Below, piece after piece: positions 44,992-53,187 of a DNA stretch of 64,000 bases (position 1 is its first letter; every line of letters begins with the position of its first letter). The DNA is from GCA-002731945 sp913047775 (GTDB lineage Bacteria > Pseudomonadota > Alphaproteobacteria > MED-G09). The notes beneath the pieces are model-generated. The model was not told the origin of the DNA and ran no database searches. It was given only the letters and a program-made list of their open reading frames with translations. Where the stretch lies: contig CAJWUE010000001.1 in the NCBI GenBank assembly GCA_913047775.1, positions 1-64,000 of the forward strand, read 5' to 3'. The translations under genes were made by a program, and so were the position numbers.

Positions 44992-46992
44992 TTATTGTAA
45001 ATCCAGCCAGTCTATTTCTGTTTTATTCAACTCAACGCTAAGGGCTTTTACAGAACTCTCAATTTCAAAAAAATTTCTAGGGCCAATCAAAGGAAAAGTG
45101 GAAAATTCCTGATTCAACGCAAAGGCTAAAGCAATCTCTATTGGTTCAAAACCTTTTTCTTTCGCAATAGAAAAGCAGCGCCCCCTTCTTTGTAGATTCT
45201 CATCATTGGCCCAAACCCTTTCTTGCTCAGCCTTGTTAGGATTTGCAGAGTGCTGGTGGCCTTCAAACTCTTTTTTATCTAGAAAAAACCCTCGAGATTG
45301 GCTCGACCATGGAAAGACAGGTATATTTTCGTCTATCAAATATTTTTTAAAGTGCTCATCAGAACAACTCTTGCATCCAGGCCAAACAGGTTCGACCATT
45401 CTTGCTAAACTAAAATTATTACTTAAAAGGCTAAAAGGTTGTTTCATTGCAGATATAGAATAATCATGAGACTCTCTAAATCTTTCAAGTGACCAATTTG
45501 AGGCTCCATACATTTTAATTAGCCCTTCTCTTTTTAATTCTTCCAGGGCATCAATAAACTCTCCCACAGGTACCTCAGGATTATCTCGATGCAAACAGTA
45601 AATATCCAAGCAATCAATCTTTAGTCGAGAAAGAGATTCAAGAAGCTGGGTACGAATGGAACTTGGATAGCAATCGGGAGTGTGTGCACCTTTACCTAAA
45701 ATCACAGTTTTTCCATTTAATCCTCTAGATTTTAACCATCTCCCAAGATATTCATCACCTTTTCCTCCGTTATAAATATATGCAGTATCAAAGACATTCC
45801 CTCCTAAAGAGTAGAAATGATCAAACATTGCAAATGCGTGGTTACTGTCCAGTTGATTATCACAACCAAAAACAAGTCTGGATAACTTTTTGTCTAAACC
45901 TTTTAATTCCGTTTGTGGAATTAAATTTTCTTTTTGCAGCAACAATGGATTAAAAAATGAAGAAGCTTTATTCTCGGAAACATCATAAACGTATTTAACA
46001 CCAGCTTTTTTTCTCCAGATATCTAAGCCCATAGCATTTCCATAGCTATCCGAATGAGAGATTGCATCAGATTCGATTTTTGAATCTTTTAATATATCGG
46101 TAAAATGATTTATTTCATTAGTATAAATGCCGTCCTTCGACTCTACTTCAATAATCTTCTTTTCTTGATTATGAATTTCCAAAATAATTTCCGATTTTCT
46201 GTTGTTGTGTTCACCACAGTGCCAAGGATGTTGAATGAAAAGCGTTTTTCTACCATCAGTAACCTTAACTGAGTTTTCCAATTCTCTGTTTATGGATGAG
46301 CTTATGGTAGCATTTGAATTTCCTTCAAAACGTAAATATGCTTTTGAAAAAAGGTCTATTCCTTGTTCATTTAGTTCGGATTCTACTTCAAATTCTATTG
46401 GGTCAAGGAAATCTTTTCTATTAGCTAAACCTGCTATCATTCTCGCCATAGACAAGGGGTAACAACCAACATCCATGATTGATCCTCCTCCTAAGATAGG
46501 GTTAAGAAGTCTATGTTTCTTATTAACATTTGCCTGAAACCCGAAGGAAGCTTCAATGGAAACCGGTCTCTTGGAAAACTCTGATTTAATGATTTCTTTT
46601 ATCTTATTAGTTTGGGCATGCATTCTGTACATGAATGCTTCCATCAATAATAAATTATTTTTTTTTGCCATATGTATCAGAATCATAGTTTCGGTTGCGT
46701 TCATGGCTAACGGTTTTTCACATAGAACCGATTTTTCTTTTTCCAAAGATTTGAAGGCTAGATCAAAATGAAAGGGATGCGGCGTGGCAATATATATAGC
46801 ATCAACATTTTTGTGATTTATTAGCTCATGATATCCAGCAAACCCCGAACAATCAAACACACTACTGAACTCTTTAGCATTACGAGCTGATCGACTGGCA
46901 ACACCAAATAATCTAGATTTTTTACTAGTTTTTATAGCTCTAGCAAATATCTTTGCAATTGATCCTGTTCCTAAAATACCCCATTCAATCAC
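44992..46992 (-). CDS. Fusion of Gfo/Idh/MocA oxidoreductase with aldo/keto reductase
   Basis: A 666-residue two-domain protein. Residues 1-335 are a Gfo/Idh/MocA dehydrogenase: GILGTGSIAKIFARAI Rossmann motif, EKPLAM at 92-97, and the C-terminal GGGSIMDVGCYPL. Residues 365-666 are an aldo/keto reductase with the complete tetrad Asp402, Tyr407, Lys434, His468. Both halves keep their catalytic residues, so it should carry out two NAD(P)-dependent steps, probably on a sugar or cyclitol. Substrate unknown. It is the last gene of a six-gene minus-strand run beginning with hemH. No frameshift or linker stop separates the halves, so the fusion is real in this read. Confidence 0.88.
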   Translation of the reverse strand: MIEWGILGTGSIAKIFARAIKTSKKSRLFGVASRSARNAKEFSSVFDCSGFAGYHELINHKNVDAIYIATPHPFHFDLAFKSLEKEKSVLCEKPLAMNATETMILIHMAKKNNLLLMEAFMYRMHAQTNKIKEIIKSEFSKRPVSIEASFGFQANVNKKHRLLNPILGGGSIMDVGCYPLSMARMIAGLANRKDFLDPIEFEVESELNEQGIDLFSKAYLRFEGNSNATISSSINRELENSVKVTDGRKTLFIQHPWHCGEHNNRKSEIILEIHNQEKKIIEVESKDGIYTNEINHFTDILKDSKIESDAISHSDSYGNAMGLDIWRKKAGVKYVYDVSENKASSFFNPLLLQKENLIPQTELKGLDKKLSRLVFGCDNQLDSNHAFAMFDHFYSLGGNVFDTAYIYNGGKGDEYLGRWLKSRGLNGKTVILGKGAHTPDCYPSSIRTQLLESLSRLKIDCLDIYCLHRDNPEVPVGEFIDALEELKREGLIKMYGASNWSLERFRESHDYSISAMKQPFSLLSNNFSLARMVEPVWPGCKSCSDEHFKKYLIDENIPVFPWSSQSRGFFLDKKEFEGHQHSANPNKAEQERVWANDENLQRRGRCFSIAKEKGFEPIEIALAFALNQEFSTFPLIGPRNFFEIESSVKALSVELNKTEIDWLDLQ

Positions 46993-47003
46993 CGAAAAGA
47001 CCT

Positions 47004-47405
47004 TTAGCTAAAAATCTTAACGGCAAAGCTTATTAATGACCCAAGAACAAAAATATAAATTGGTGGCATGCTAATATATAGACCAAGGGACCTCTGTTCA
47101 GGGGATTTATAATATCCGTAAGCATAACCAAGGCGTCCTATGGGCCATAAAATTCCTATTCCTGTCGCCCATATTGGGTCTACAGCAAAAGAGAATAACC
47201 ATAATCCTGGAAGAAAAAGAGCTAGATGCTCAAGAGTATTCTGATGAACACGTACTCTTCTAACATAATCATCAGGACCATCATGAGATGGTGCAAGTAT
47301 TTTATATTTCATACGCGCCGTTCCCGATTTGAATAAAGTAAAATAATAAACAAGCAAAGCAACACTACTAAGAATTCCTGGATAAACAAAATCGCCCATA
47401 ATCAC
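47004..47405 (-). CDS. MAPEG family membrane protein
   Basis: A 133-residue protein with four transmembrane segments of the MAPEG (membrane-associated proteins in eicosanoid and glutathione metabolism) family. The conserved cluster RVHQNTLEHLALFLPGLWLF contains the Arg and Glu typical of the family, and GRLGYAYGYYKSPEQRSLG follows. Members include microsomal glutathione transferases; the substrate cannot be told. It lies between a LysE-type exporter (1-bp gap) and the fusion oxidoreductase (11-bp gap). Confidence 0.85.
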   Translation of the reverse strand: MIMGDFVYPGILSSVALLVYYFTLFKSGTARMKYKILAPSHDGPDDYVRRVRVHQNTLEHLALFLPGLWLFSFAVDPIWATGIGILWPIGRLGYAYGYYKSPEQRSLGLYISMPPIYIFVLGSLISFAVKIFS

Positions 47406-47406
47406 C

Positions 47407-48033
47407 TCAATAAAAAATCTCTAATTCTCCAAAAAGTATCCTTAGAGAAATAAATATCAACAAAAAACCTGTTATCTTTTCTAGCCAAGGAAAATATTTA
47501 TAAACGATTCCATTAGCTCTATTATTTGTCAACATTACACTAAGAAAAGAAAACCATACAAAAGTGGCTATTGACATGTATGCGCCCATAAATATCTTAA
47601 ACATTATTGGGGTATTTTCTGAAATTACCAAAGAAAAGACTGTAATAAAGAAAATAAAAGCTTTTGGATTAAGAGTATTTGTCATAAGGCCTGTGGCAAA
47701 AGATTTTAACTTCTTAACTTCTTGGGAGGAATCTTCACCTAATTCTCGTAATCTGCTCGTCGAGAGGATAGATACTAACCCTAAAAAGGCTATATAAAGG
47801 GAACCTAATATCTTAATTACATTAAAAATTAATGGTTGGTGTTGAATAAGAAGACTCAAGCCAGTTAATGATAAAAATACATGAAAAACGATACCCATCG
47901 CAATTCCTAGGCTTGACCATAAAGCAACAATTCTTCCGTAACGAAAACATTGTCTGGTTATCAAAGCAAAATCGGGGCCTGGGCTTACAACCGCAAAAAT
48001 ATGCATAACCGCTACTGTAATAAATTCTACCAT
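47407..48033 (-). CDS. LysE/RhtB family amino-acid exporter
   Basis: A 208-residue membrane protein with about six transmembrane segments. The family motif VVSPGPDFALITRQCFRYGR is at about residues 15-34, and FLGLVSILSTSRLRE and FATGLMTNTLNPKAFIFF follow in the usual order. Members export amino acids such as homoserine, threonine or lysine; the substrate is not predictable. It follows the phosphotransferase gene by 8 bp. Confidence 0.9.
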   Translation of the reverse strand: MVEFITVAVMHIFAVVSPGPDFALITRQCFRYGRIVALWSSLGIAMGIVFHVFLSLTGLSLLIQHQPLIFNVIKILGSLYIAFLGLVSILSTSRLRELGEDSSQEVKKLKSFATGLMTNTLNPKAFIFFITVFSLVISENTPIMFKIFMGAYMSIATFVWFSFLSVMLTNNRANGIVYKYFPWLEKITGFLLIFISLRILFGELEIFY

Positions 48034-48041
48034 CTCAAGAT

Positions 48042-49112
48042 TTAGACAATATTCTCAAATTCTTTTTTAAGATAGTTTGATACATAGTTGTTCTTATAAA
48101 AGTCACTATCAAGAGGTATTATGTCATTAATGATTAATTTTTTTGCAACCCTCACCATTATTACTGAAAATTTAAATAATGCGAGCAATCTATAATAAGA
48201 ATAATTCTTTGTAGAAAAACCCGTGTTCTTTTCCCAAATATCTATTGCCTCTTGATTCTCGATTGAACCTTCGAGTTTAGGTATCTCCAATCCTAAGCTG
48301 CTGGAATCATCAACCGCTAGACCCCATGCAAGATCCATAACAGGATCACCGACAGTCGCCATCTCCCAATCCAAAAGAGCTTTTGCCTTAAAATCTTTAT
48401 ACAAAATATTACCTGGTCGACAGTCTCCCCAGCAAAGTTTGTAAGCTTGTATATTCTTAGGTTTATTAACGTTTAACCACTTTAATGCTTCTTCACAAAC
48501 AAGGTTTTCTTCTCCCTCCATTCCCCATTTTAAAAATTCTTCATAATAAATTAATTCTTTATCCAAGCTTCCGGTTCTTATCTGGCCCCCTAAGAATTCA
48601 TCTAAATCCAACTCTTCCAATTCTTGAGAATGTAAAATACTCATATAATACAGCCACTCCAGCCATACACTTCGTCTTTGTTCTTGCGAAGCCTTGCCCA
48701 TCATTCCCTCAGGATCCGTATGATAAGGAGGATTGTCAGAAGGTGCTTCTCCTTCAATAAAGTTCATAATATAAAATTCAGAACCTATAATTGACTCATC
48801 TACCTCATAATAAAGAATTTCGGGTGTGGGAAGCCCTTTTGTTCTCAGTATTCTCATTATTCTTGCCTGAAAATGAAGATCGTAATTGGGGAAAACTTTA
48901 AAACCACTTGGCTTTAATCTCAAAACAAAATCTTCATTCATTTTTTTAGATGACAGATTGAAAACAAAAGTTTCGTTTGAAAAGCCTGTGGTTATTGAGC
49001 TTTTGCGAGGTTTGATTTTTAATTTTTGGCCTGAAAACTTATCTTGGGAATGAAGCCACTCTCCAAGAAGCAGTAATTTGTTCTCAAAATTCTTTTCTGT
49101 ACTTACTGGCAT
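48042..49112 (-). CDS. APH-family phosphotransferase
   Basis: A 356-residue protein kinase-like phosphotransferase of the APH superfamily. The ATP-site motif is VLRLKPSG, and the catalytic loop CWGDCRPGNILYKDFKAKALLDWEMATVGDP carries the metal-binding Asn and the DxD-like LLDWE. The catalytic histidine of HGD is replaced by Trp (WGD), a form seen in the ACAD10/11-like subgroup that phosphorylates hydroxyacyl-CoA. Antibiotic resistance is unlikely. It abuts the conserved DUF7064-like gene (2 bp), a recurrent pairing as I recall. Confidence 0.82.
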   Translation of the reverse strand: MPVSTEKNFENKLLLLGEWLHSQDKFSGQKLKIKPRKSSITTGFSNETFVFNLSSKKMNEDFVLRLKPSGFKVFPNYDLHFQARIMRILRTKGLPTPEILYYEVDESIIGSEFYIMNFIEGEAPSDNPPYHTDPEGMMGKASQEQRRSVWLEWLYYMSILHSQELEELDLDEFLGGQIRTGSLDKELIYYEEFLKWGMEGEENLVCEEALKWLNVNKPKNIQAYKLCWGDCRPGNILYKDFKAKALLDWEMATVGDPVMDLAWGLAVDDSSSLGLEIPKLEGSIENQEAIDIWEKNTGFSTKNYSYYRLLALFKFSVIMVRVAKKLIINDIIPLDSDFYKNNYVSNYLKKEFENIV

Positions 49113-49114
49113 GA

Positions 49115-50209
49115 TTACCGATCAAAAAGGTCTTTGAATCCACTTGGTTTATGAGGCCCTAAAATTAGCTCCTCCAAAACCCCTAAGCCTTTATAATTAT
49201 TTTTATCCATGACAAGTTCTACAGTACATACAGATTGAATATGCAAAAATGGAGGGTCATGGGGATCTTCTTCCAAGTTATAACTGTCGTAGGTGGTCTC
49301 ATTTTCACCCTTATAGTGACCGTGACCCCATTCTTGATGCATATATCCTAATCCGCACATGAATATTTTATTCTCGGGCTTAATTGTCATCCTCAGGTCT
49401 TTTCCTGACTTTCTTTCAGCATTTATAATGAGGGAATCAACTCTTCTGGATCCTTTTTTATAAGAAACTCTCTTTTCCAAATTTGATAGTTCTTCAATTT
49501 TAGAATTGTTTTTATCTTGTAATACAGAATGGCCATTAATAGTTTTCCCCGATTCATTATCGACAAAATAAATGTGAGTTGAGAAACCGTCAAAATGTGT
49601 AGGATTCCATAACCAGTAAAACTGGGGAATTTCTAGGGGAACTATAGGTTGGCTATCAAGGGTCCCTACCGGCCTTACCCCCCATGATCTATCTCGGGTA
49701 CCAATCGTGGTTTCATGGTCAATCTCTAGATCAACACCTTGAAGATTTATTTGTCCTTCCCATACGCCTTGTTGAACCATTCTGCAAGTGTCCATAACTA
49801 ACCTTGGGCCGTTATGGAGTTTCATCTTTGGTTCTTGCATTACTTGATAGATTCCGTCAAAAATCAGGTCGGCGGATATATTGGCCTCCTTGTCATCAAC
49901 TTTTATTTCTAACCTTTGTAGAGCATCGAGAACATTAACTTCAATAGATCCAACTTTGGTATTTAATCTTTCCTCATTTAATATTCGTGATGCCCTGCAA
50001 TTATGCTGTTTCCCTTCATAAGCAACCGTAAACGCAGCATCCATAATATTTAGATTGGGGTAAACACATAAAGCTGCTGCAAAATATACCTTTCTGTCTT
50101 TTGTATAGCCGTTAAAGAAGTAACGGTCATAAAAATTTCTGGAACTACCAACTTCTGAAATGGGGCTGGCTAATTGATGGACAGGGTAATCATCAGCTTT
50201 GGTTAACAT
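49115..50209 (-). CDS. Conserved protein, possibly DUF7064/AttH-like
   Basis: I do not firmly recognise this 364-residue protein. It is mostly predicted beta strand, without a signal peptide or membrane segment. Notable segments are YDRYFFNGYTKDRKVYFAAALCVYPNLN, the motif GTRDRSWGVRPVG near residue 172, and QFYWLWNPTHFDGFSTHIYF. The pattern resembles proteins paired with APH-like phosphotransferases and given AttH/CrtC-type lipocalin folds; that link is from memory and inference. It lies between hemH and the phosphotransferase in one operon. Function unknown. Confidence 0.6.
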   Translation of the reverse strand: MLTKADDYPVHQLASPISEVGSSRNFYDRYFFNGYTKDRKVYFAAALCVYPNLNIMDAAFTVAYEGKQHNCRASRILNEERLNTKVGSIEVNVLDALQRLEIKVDDKEANISADLIFDGIYQVMQEPKMKLHNGPRLVMDTCRMVQQGVWEGQINLQGVDLEIDHETTIGTRDRSWGVRPVGTLDSQPIVPLEIPQFYWLWNPTHFDGFSTHIYFVDNESGKTINGHSVLQDKNNSKIEELSNLEKRVSYKKGSRRVDSLIINAERKSGKDLRMTIKPENKIFMCGLGYMHQEWGHGHYKGENETTYDSYNLEEDPHDPPFLHIQSVCTVELVMDKNNYKGLGVLEELILGPHKPSGFKDLFDR

Positions 50210-50228
50210 TTATAAGTCCCTCTATAGG

Positions 50229-51227
50229 TTATCTAGAAACAAAATCAGATAGAAAATCTACAAAAATACTATCATCATTGAGACATGGTATATAGGTAAA
50301 TTCTTTACCTCCGGAATTAAGAAAAGTCTCTCTTCCTCTAATTTCCATTTCTTCTAATGTTTCCAAATTATCGACCGCGAATGAAGGGCATACAACTGCA
50401 AGTTTTTTAATATTCTTCTTGGGAAGTTGCTCTAAAACCTTATCGGTAAAGGGTGTGAGCCATCCAGGCCCTATTCTGGATTGAAAGGATACACTCCATT
50501 TTTCATTTTCTAAACCTATCTCTTCTGCACACAGCTTTGATGTTGAAAATGCCTGATGTCTGTAACAGAATTCGTGTGAGGGAGATTCTATATCACAACA
50601 ATCATCGGTTGAAAAACAATGCGAGACCGTGGGATCGACCTTCCTAACATGTCTCTCTGGAATACCATGGTAGCTGAATAACAGATAGTCATATTCATTA
50701 GGAAGATTATCCTGAATACTATTTTTGAGTGCTAAAATATATCCGTTCTCACGAAAAAAAGGTTCAGAAATATTTACTGACACATCATTTTCTATATTTT
50801 TTACAACACTTTCAATTTTTAGTTTTGTTGATAGAGATGTCGATTGGGAATATTGGGGATAGAGAGGAACGGCAAGAATCTCTTTACATCCTTTATCAAT
50901 GAGATTATTTAAGCCATCCTTTATTGAAGGTTCTTGGTAACGCATAGCGACTTCGACGGGAATATTAATCTTCTTACTTAATTTTTGAGCAAGAGAACGG
51001 GTATTGGTTATTAAAGGTGAGCCCTGATCAGTCCATATCTGTTCGTACGCTATCTTTGTTTTTGGGGACCTAAAAGGAACAATAATAAAATTCACCAAAA
51101 TAAACTGTAATATTTTCGGAAAATCTAAAACACTATCGTCAGATAAAAACTCTCTGAGATATTTCCGAATTGAGGAAATTTTAAGATCCATTGGGGATCC
51201 TATATTAATTAATAAGATAGCTTTCAT
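50229..51227 (-). CDS. hemH: Ferrochelatase
   Basis: A 332-residue enzyme that inserts Fe2+ into protoporphyrin IX, the last step of heme b synthesis. The active-site histidine is in LLFSYHGIPERHVRKVDP. YQEPSIKDGL, VPLYPQYSQSTS, WSVSFQSRIGPGWLTPFT and VCPSFAVDNLETLEEME are standard segments. It leads a six-gene minus-strand run and diverges from the 51383-52837 pair, whose second member is a probable heme protein. Confidence 0.95.
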   Translation of the reverse strand: MKAILLINIGSPMDLKISSIRKYLREFLSDDSVLDFPKILQFILVNFIIVPFRSPKTKIAYEQIWTDQGSPLITNTRSLAQKLSKKINIPVEVAMRYQEPSIKDGLNNLIDKGCKEILAVPLYPQYSQSTSLSTKLKIESVVKNIENDVSVNISEPFFRENGYILALKNSIQDNLPNEYDYLLFSYHGIPERHVRKVDPTVSHCFSTDDCCDIESPSHEFCYRHQAFSTSKLCAEEIGLENEKWSVSFQSRIGPGWLTPFTDKVLEQLPKKNIKKLAVVCPSFAVDNLETLEEMEIRGRETFLNSGGKEFTYIPCLNDDSIFVDFLSDFVSR

Positions 51228-51382
51228 ATATCAAATTTTTATAAATTTAATTCAAGAAAGAGTAAAGCCCAACAAAAAATATTTAAAATCATAAGAATTC
51301 TTTCAAATTCATTAATTTTACAATTCAATAGTAGAAGTAAAATAAAAAATTTAATAAGATCAACGTATTATAGGTAAAAAAA

Positions 51383-52312
51383 TTGAAAAAAATATACCAA
51401 AATGATGATGGGTTATCTTTAGCCTCGCACCCTATGGACAAAATACCCATTAGGGATCTACGATTCAAATTTAAAAAAGTTGAAAACCATAATCCGGTTT
51501 GGAGTGAAACAAATCCGGAGTTTTCAATTTTTATGAATGCTTTAGGAATTCATATCCCATATTTTGAGAAATTCTTGGTAAAAGTCATGAGAGAATACAT
51601 GCCAGAAATAGAGGATGGGAATCTTATCAAAGATATCAATAATATTATTGGTCAGGAATCCCAACATGCTTTTAATTTTTTGTTGTGGACAAAGGCAATG
51701 CAAGAAAGTTACCCAAAATTAGAAAAACTAGATATGGATGCTAAAAGTTATTTTAACAAAGCATTAGAAAGAAAAAACAAACAATTTAAAATTGGCTTTA
51801 CAGCTGGTTATGAAACCTTCACTTTCCTCGGCGGTATGATTATCCTAAAGAGATACAAGGAACTTATGGAAGTTGCAGATCCAACAGTCAGGGCATTTTG
51901 GGTGTGGCATCAAGTAGAAGAAGTGGAGCACGGTTCTGTTGCTTTTGATTTTTTTAAAGCTTTTTACGAGAAAAAAGAATGGTACCGGCGTTATATGGTT
52001 GTTTTAACGTTTTGCCATATTGTTAAGGAAACCTTTAAGGCGTACTCTCATATGATAAAAAAAGAAGGTTATTACTCCTCTTTATTCAAAACTTTCAAAG
52101 CATGGAAATTCTTCCTCTCTTTTGGTTTTGAGCTTGGATACACAGCCTTACCAGTTCTCAAGCGGGATTATCATCCGAGAAATCATCCTATTTGTAATGA
52201 CAAACAAAGTGAAATTGCTATTGCATGGAGAGAATTTTATTCCTCGGGAAATAATGCACTAACCCTAACACAAGACGACATGGATGTTTTGTTAGAAAAA
52301 AAGATATTTTGA
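51383..52312 (+). CDS. PF10118-type protein with a di-iron (AurF-like) ligand pattern
   Basis: A 309-residue helical protein of the family named 'metal-dependent hydrolase' (PF10118). Its residues fit a ferritin-like di-iron site: Glu62 (helix 1), Glu92-x-x-His95, Glu144 (AGYETFTF) and His176-x-x-x-Glu180-x-x-His183. That last HxxxExxH pattern is that of AurF/CmlI N-oxygenases, so a di-iron oxygenase or hydrolase is as likely as a plain hydrolase. Start is TTG at 51383; Met18 (51434) is an alternative. The next gene, 27 bp downstream with its own SD, codes for a styrene-oxide-isomerase-like membrane protein. The di-iron reading is inference. Confidence 0.75.
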   Translation: MKKIYQNDDGLSLASHPMDKIPIRDLRFKFKKVENHNPVWSETNPEFSIFMNALGIHIPYFEKFLVKVMREYMPEIEDGNLIKDINNIIGQESQHAFNFLLWTKAMQESYPKLEKLDMDAKSYFNKALERKNKQFKIGFTAGYETFTFLGGMIILKRYKELMEVADPTVRAFWVWHQVEEVEHGSVAFDFFKAFYEKKEWYRRYMVVLTFCHIVKETFKAYSHMIKKEGYYSSLFKTFKAWKFFLSFGFELGYTALPVLKRDYHPRNHPICNDKQSEIAIAWREFYSSGNNALTLTQDDMDVLLEKKIF

Positions 52313-52339
52313 AATTTTAATAATTAAGGAGAGATCATA

Positions 52340-52837
52340 ATGAATTTATCAAAAGAACAGAGTCAAAAACTGGCTCTTTTAGTCATAGGTCATGGGATGC
52401 TTGTTTTGTTAATTGGGTTAGTCGCTGGGCTAATGCTAGTCTTTTCATTACTCGATGCTGTAACTATATGGCCATTACCCGTTTGGGATATCACCATTCC
52501 TGGATCAACTCGTGGATGGCAAGCGGCCCATGTTGGCGGAATTCTTAATGGAGTTATGATTGCTGGCGTTGCCCTTTTGATGAAAAGACTTCAAATTTCA
52601 GGTAGTAGAGCTTTTTGGGTTGGTTGGGGAATGATTATAACAGGATGGGCAAATACAGTTTTTTATTGGGGGGGAAGCCTTTCGAAAAACAGGGGTTTGT
52701 CTGTAACGGAAACACCTTTTGGAGAAGGAGATTTCTTTGGAGCAGTAGCTTTTCTATTTGGGGCTCCTGGTATGATTTTTACCTTTATCGCAATTACAAT
52801 AATCGCAATTTCTGCATTTGAAAAAGCCAAAGAATAA
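52340..52837 (+). CDS. Styrene-oxide-isomerase-like membrane protein
   Basis: A 165-residue protein with four transmembrane helices. It aligns along most of its length with Pseudomonas styrene oxide isomerase (StyC), as I remember that sequence: GSTRGWQAAHVGGILNG against GSPEGWARAHSGPALNG, GWANTVFYW against GWANVGFYL, KNRGLSV against PNRGLTF, and FGEGDFF against FGPGDIF. His64 matches the heme-b ligand of StyC, and Asn70 and Tyr109 fit active-site residues. StyC isomerises styrene oxide to phenylacetaldehyde. The substrate here is unknown. SD AAGGAG sits 8 bases before the ATG, in an operon with the PF10118-type gene. Confidence 0.75.
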   Translation: MNLSKEQSQKLALLVIGHGMLVLLIGLVAGLMLVFSLLDAVTIWPLPVWDITIPGSTRGWQAAHVGGILNGVMIAGVALLMKRLQISGSRAFWVGWGMIITGWANTVFYWGGSLSKNRGLSVTETPFGEGDFFGAVAFLFGAPGMIFTFIAITIIAISAFEKAKE

Positions 52838-52853
52838 AATTAGGATCTTTAAA

Positions 52854-53165
52854 TTATTTCATATTCTTGGCTACAGGCAAAAGCCAAAAACCTAACCAGG
52901 TATTAACTATAATTTTTATAGTGCCTAAAATTGCTGCGGGAAAAGACCAAAAAAAGACATAGATTGGTTTGAAAAACCAAAGATAAGTAAAAAATAAATC
53001 CCTTAATATTGAAAGATTTTCTTGCAAGAAAATGTCAGTCGAAAGGGACAGAATGGAGTGATCTGTAGAAAAAATTATCCAAAAAACCCAAATTAGAAAA
53101 CCAGCTCCAATAGGGGTTGTGTAGATCAGAAAATATGCAAAACCTATAAGAAACGCTCTCATCAT
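52854..53165 (-). CDS. Small membrane protein of unknown function
   Basis: A 103-residue protein with three hydrophobic segments (FLIGFAYFLIYTTPIGAGFLIW, YLWFFKPIYVFFWSF and ILGTIKIIVNTWLGFWLL) and almost no charged residues outside the middle loop. I do not recognise a family. It converges on the isomerase-like gene, whose stop lies 16 bp away, and is followed upstream by an SDR gene 22 bp away, so it may be the 3' member of that SDR transcript. Confidence 0.6.
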   Translation of the reverse strand: MMRAFLIGFAYFLIYTTPIGAGFLIWVFWIIFSTDHSILSLSTDIFLQENLSILRDLFFTYLWFFKPIYVFFWSFPAAILGTIKIIVNTWLGFWLLPVAKNMK

Positions 53166-53187
53166 GGTCTCCAGATGTTATTAATAA

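Noticed and set aside
48042..49112. Aminoglycoside resistance gene
   Set aside because: APH superfamily is broad; the WGD variant and operon context point to housekeeping metabolism, not resistance.
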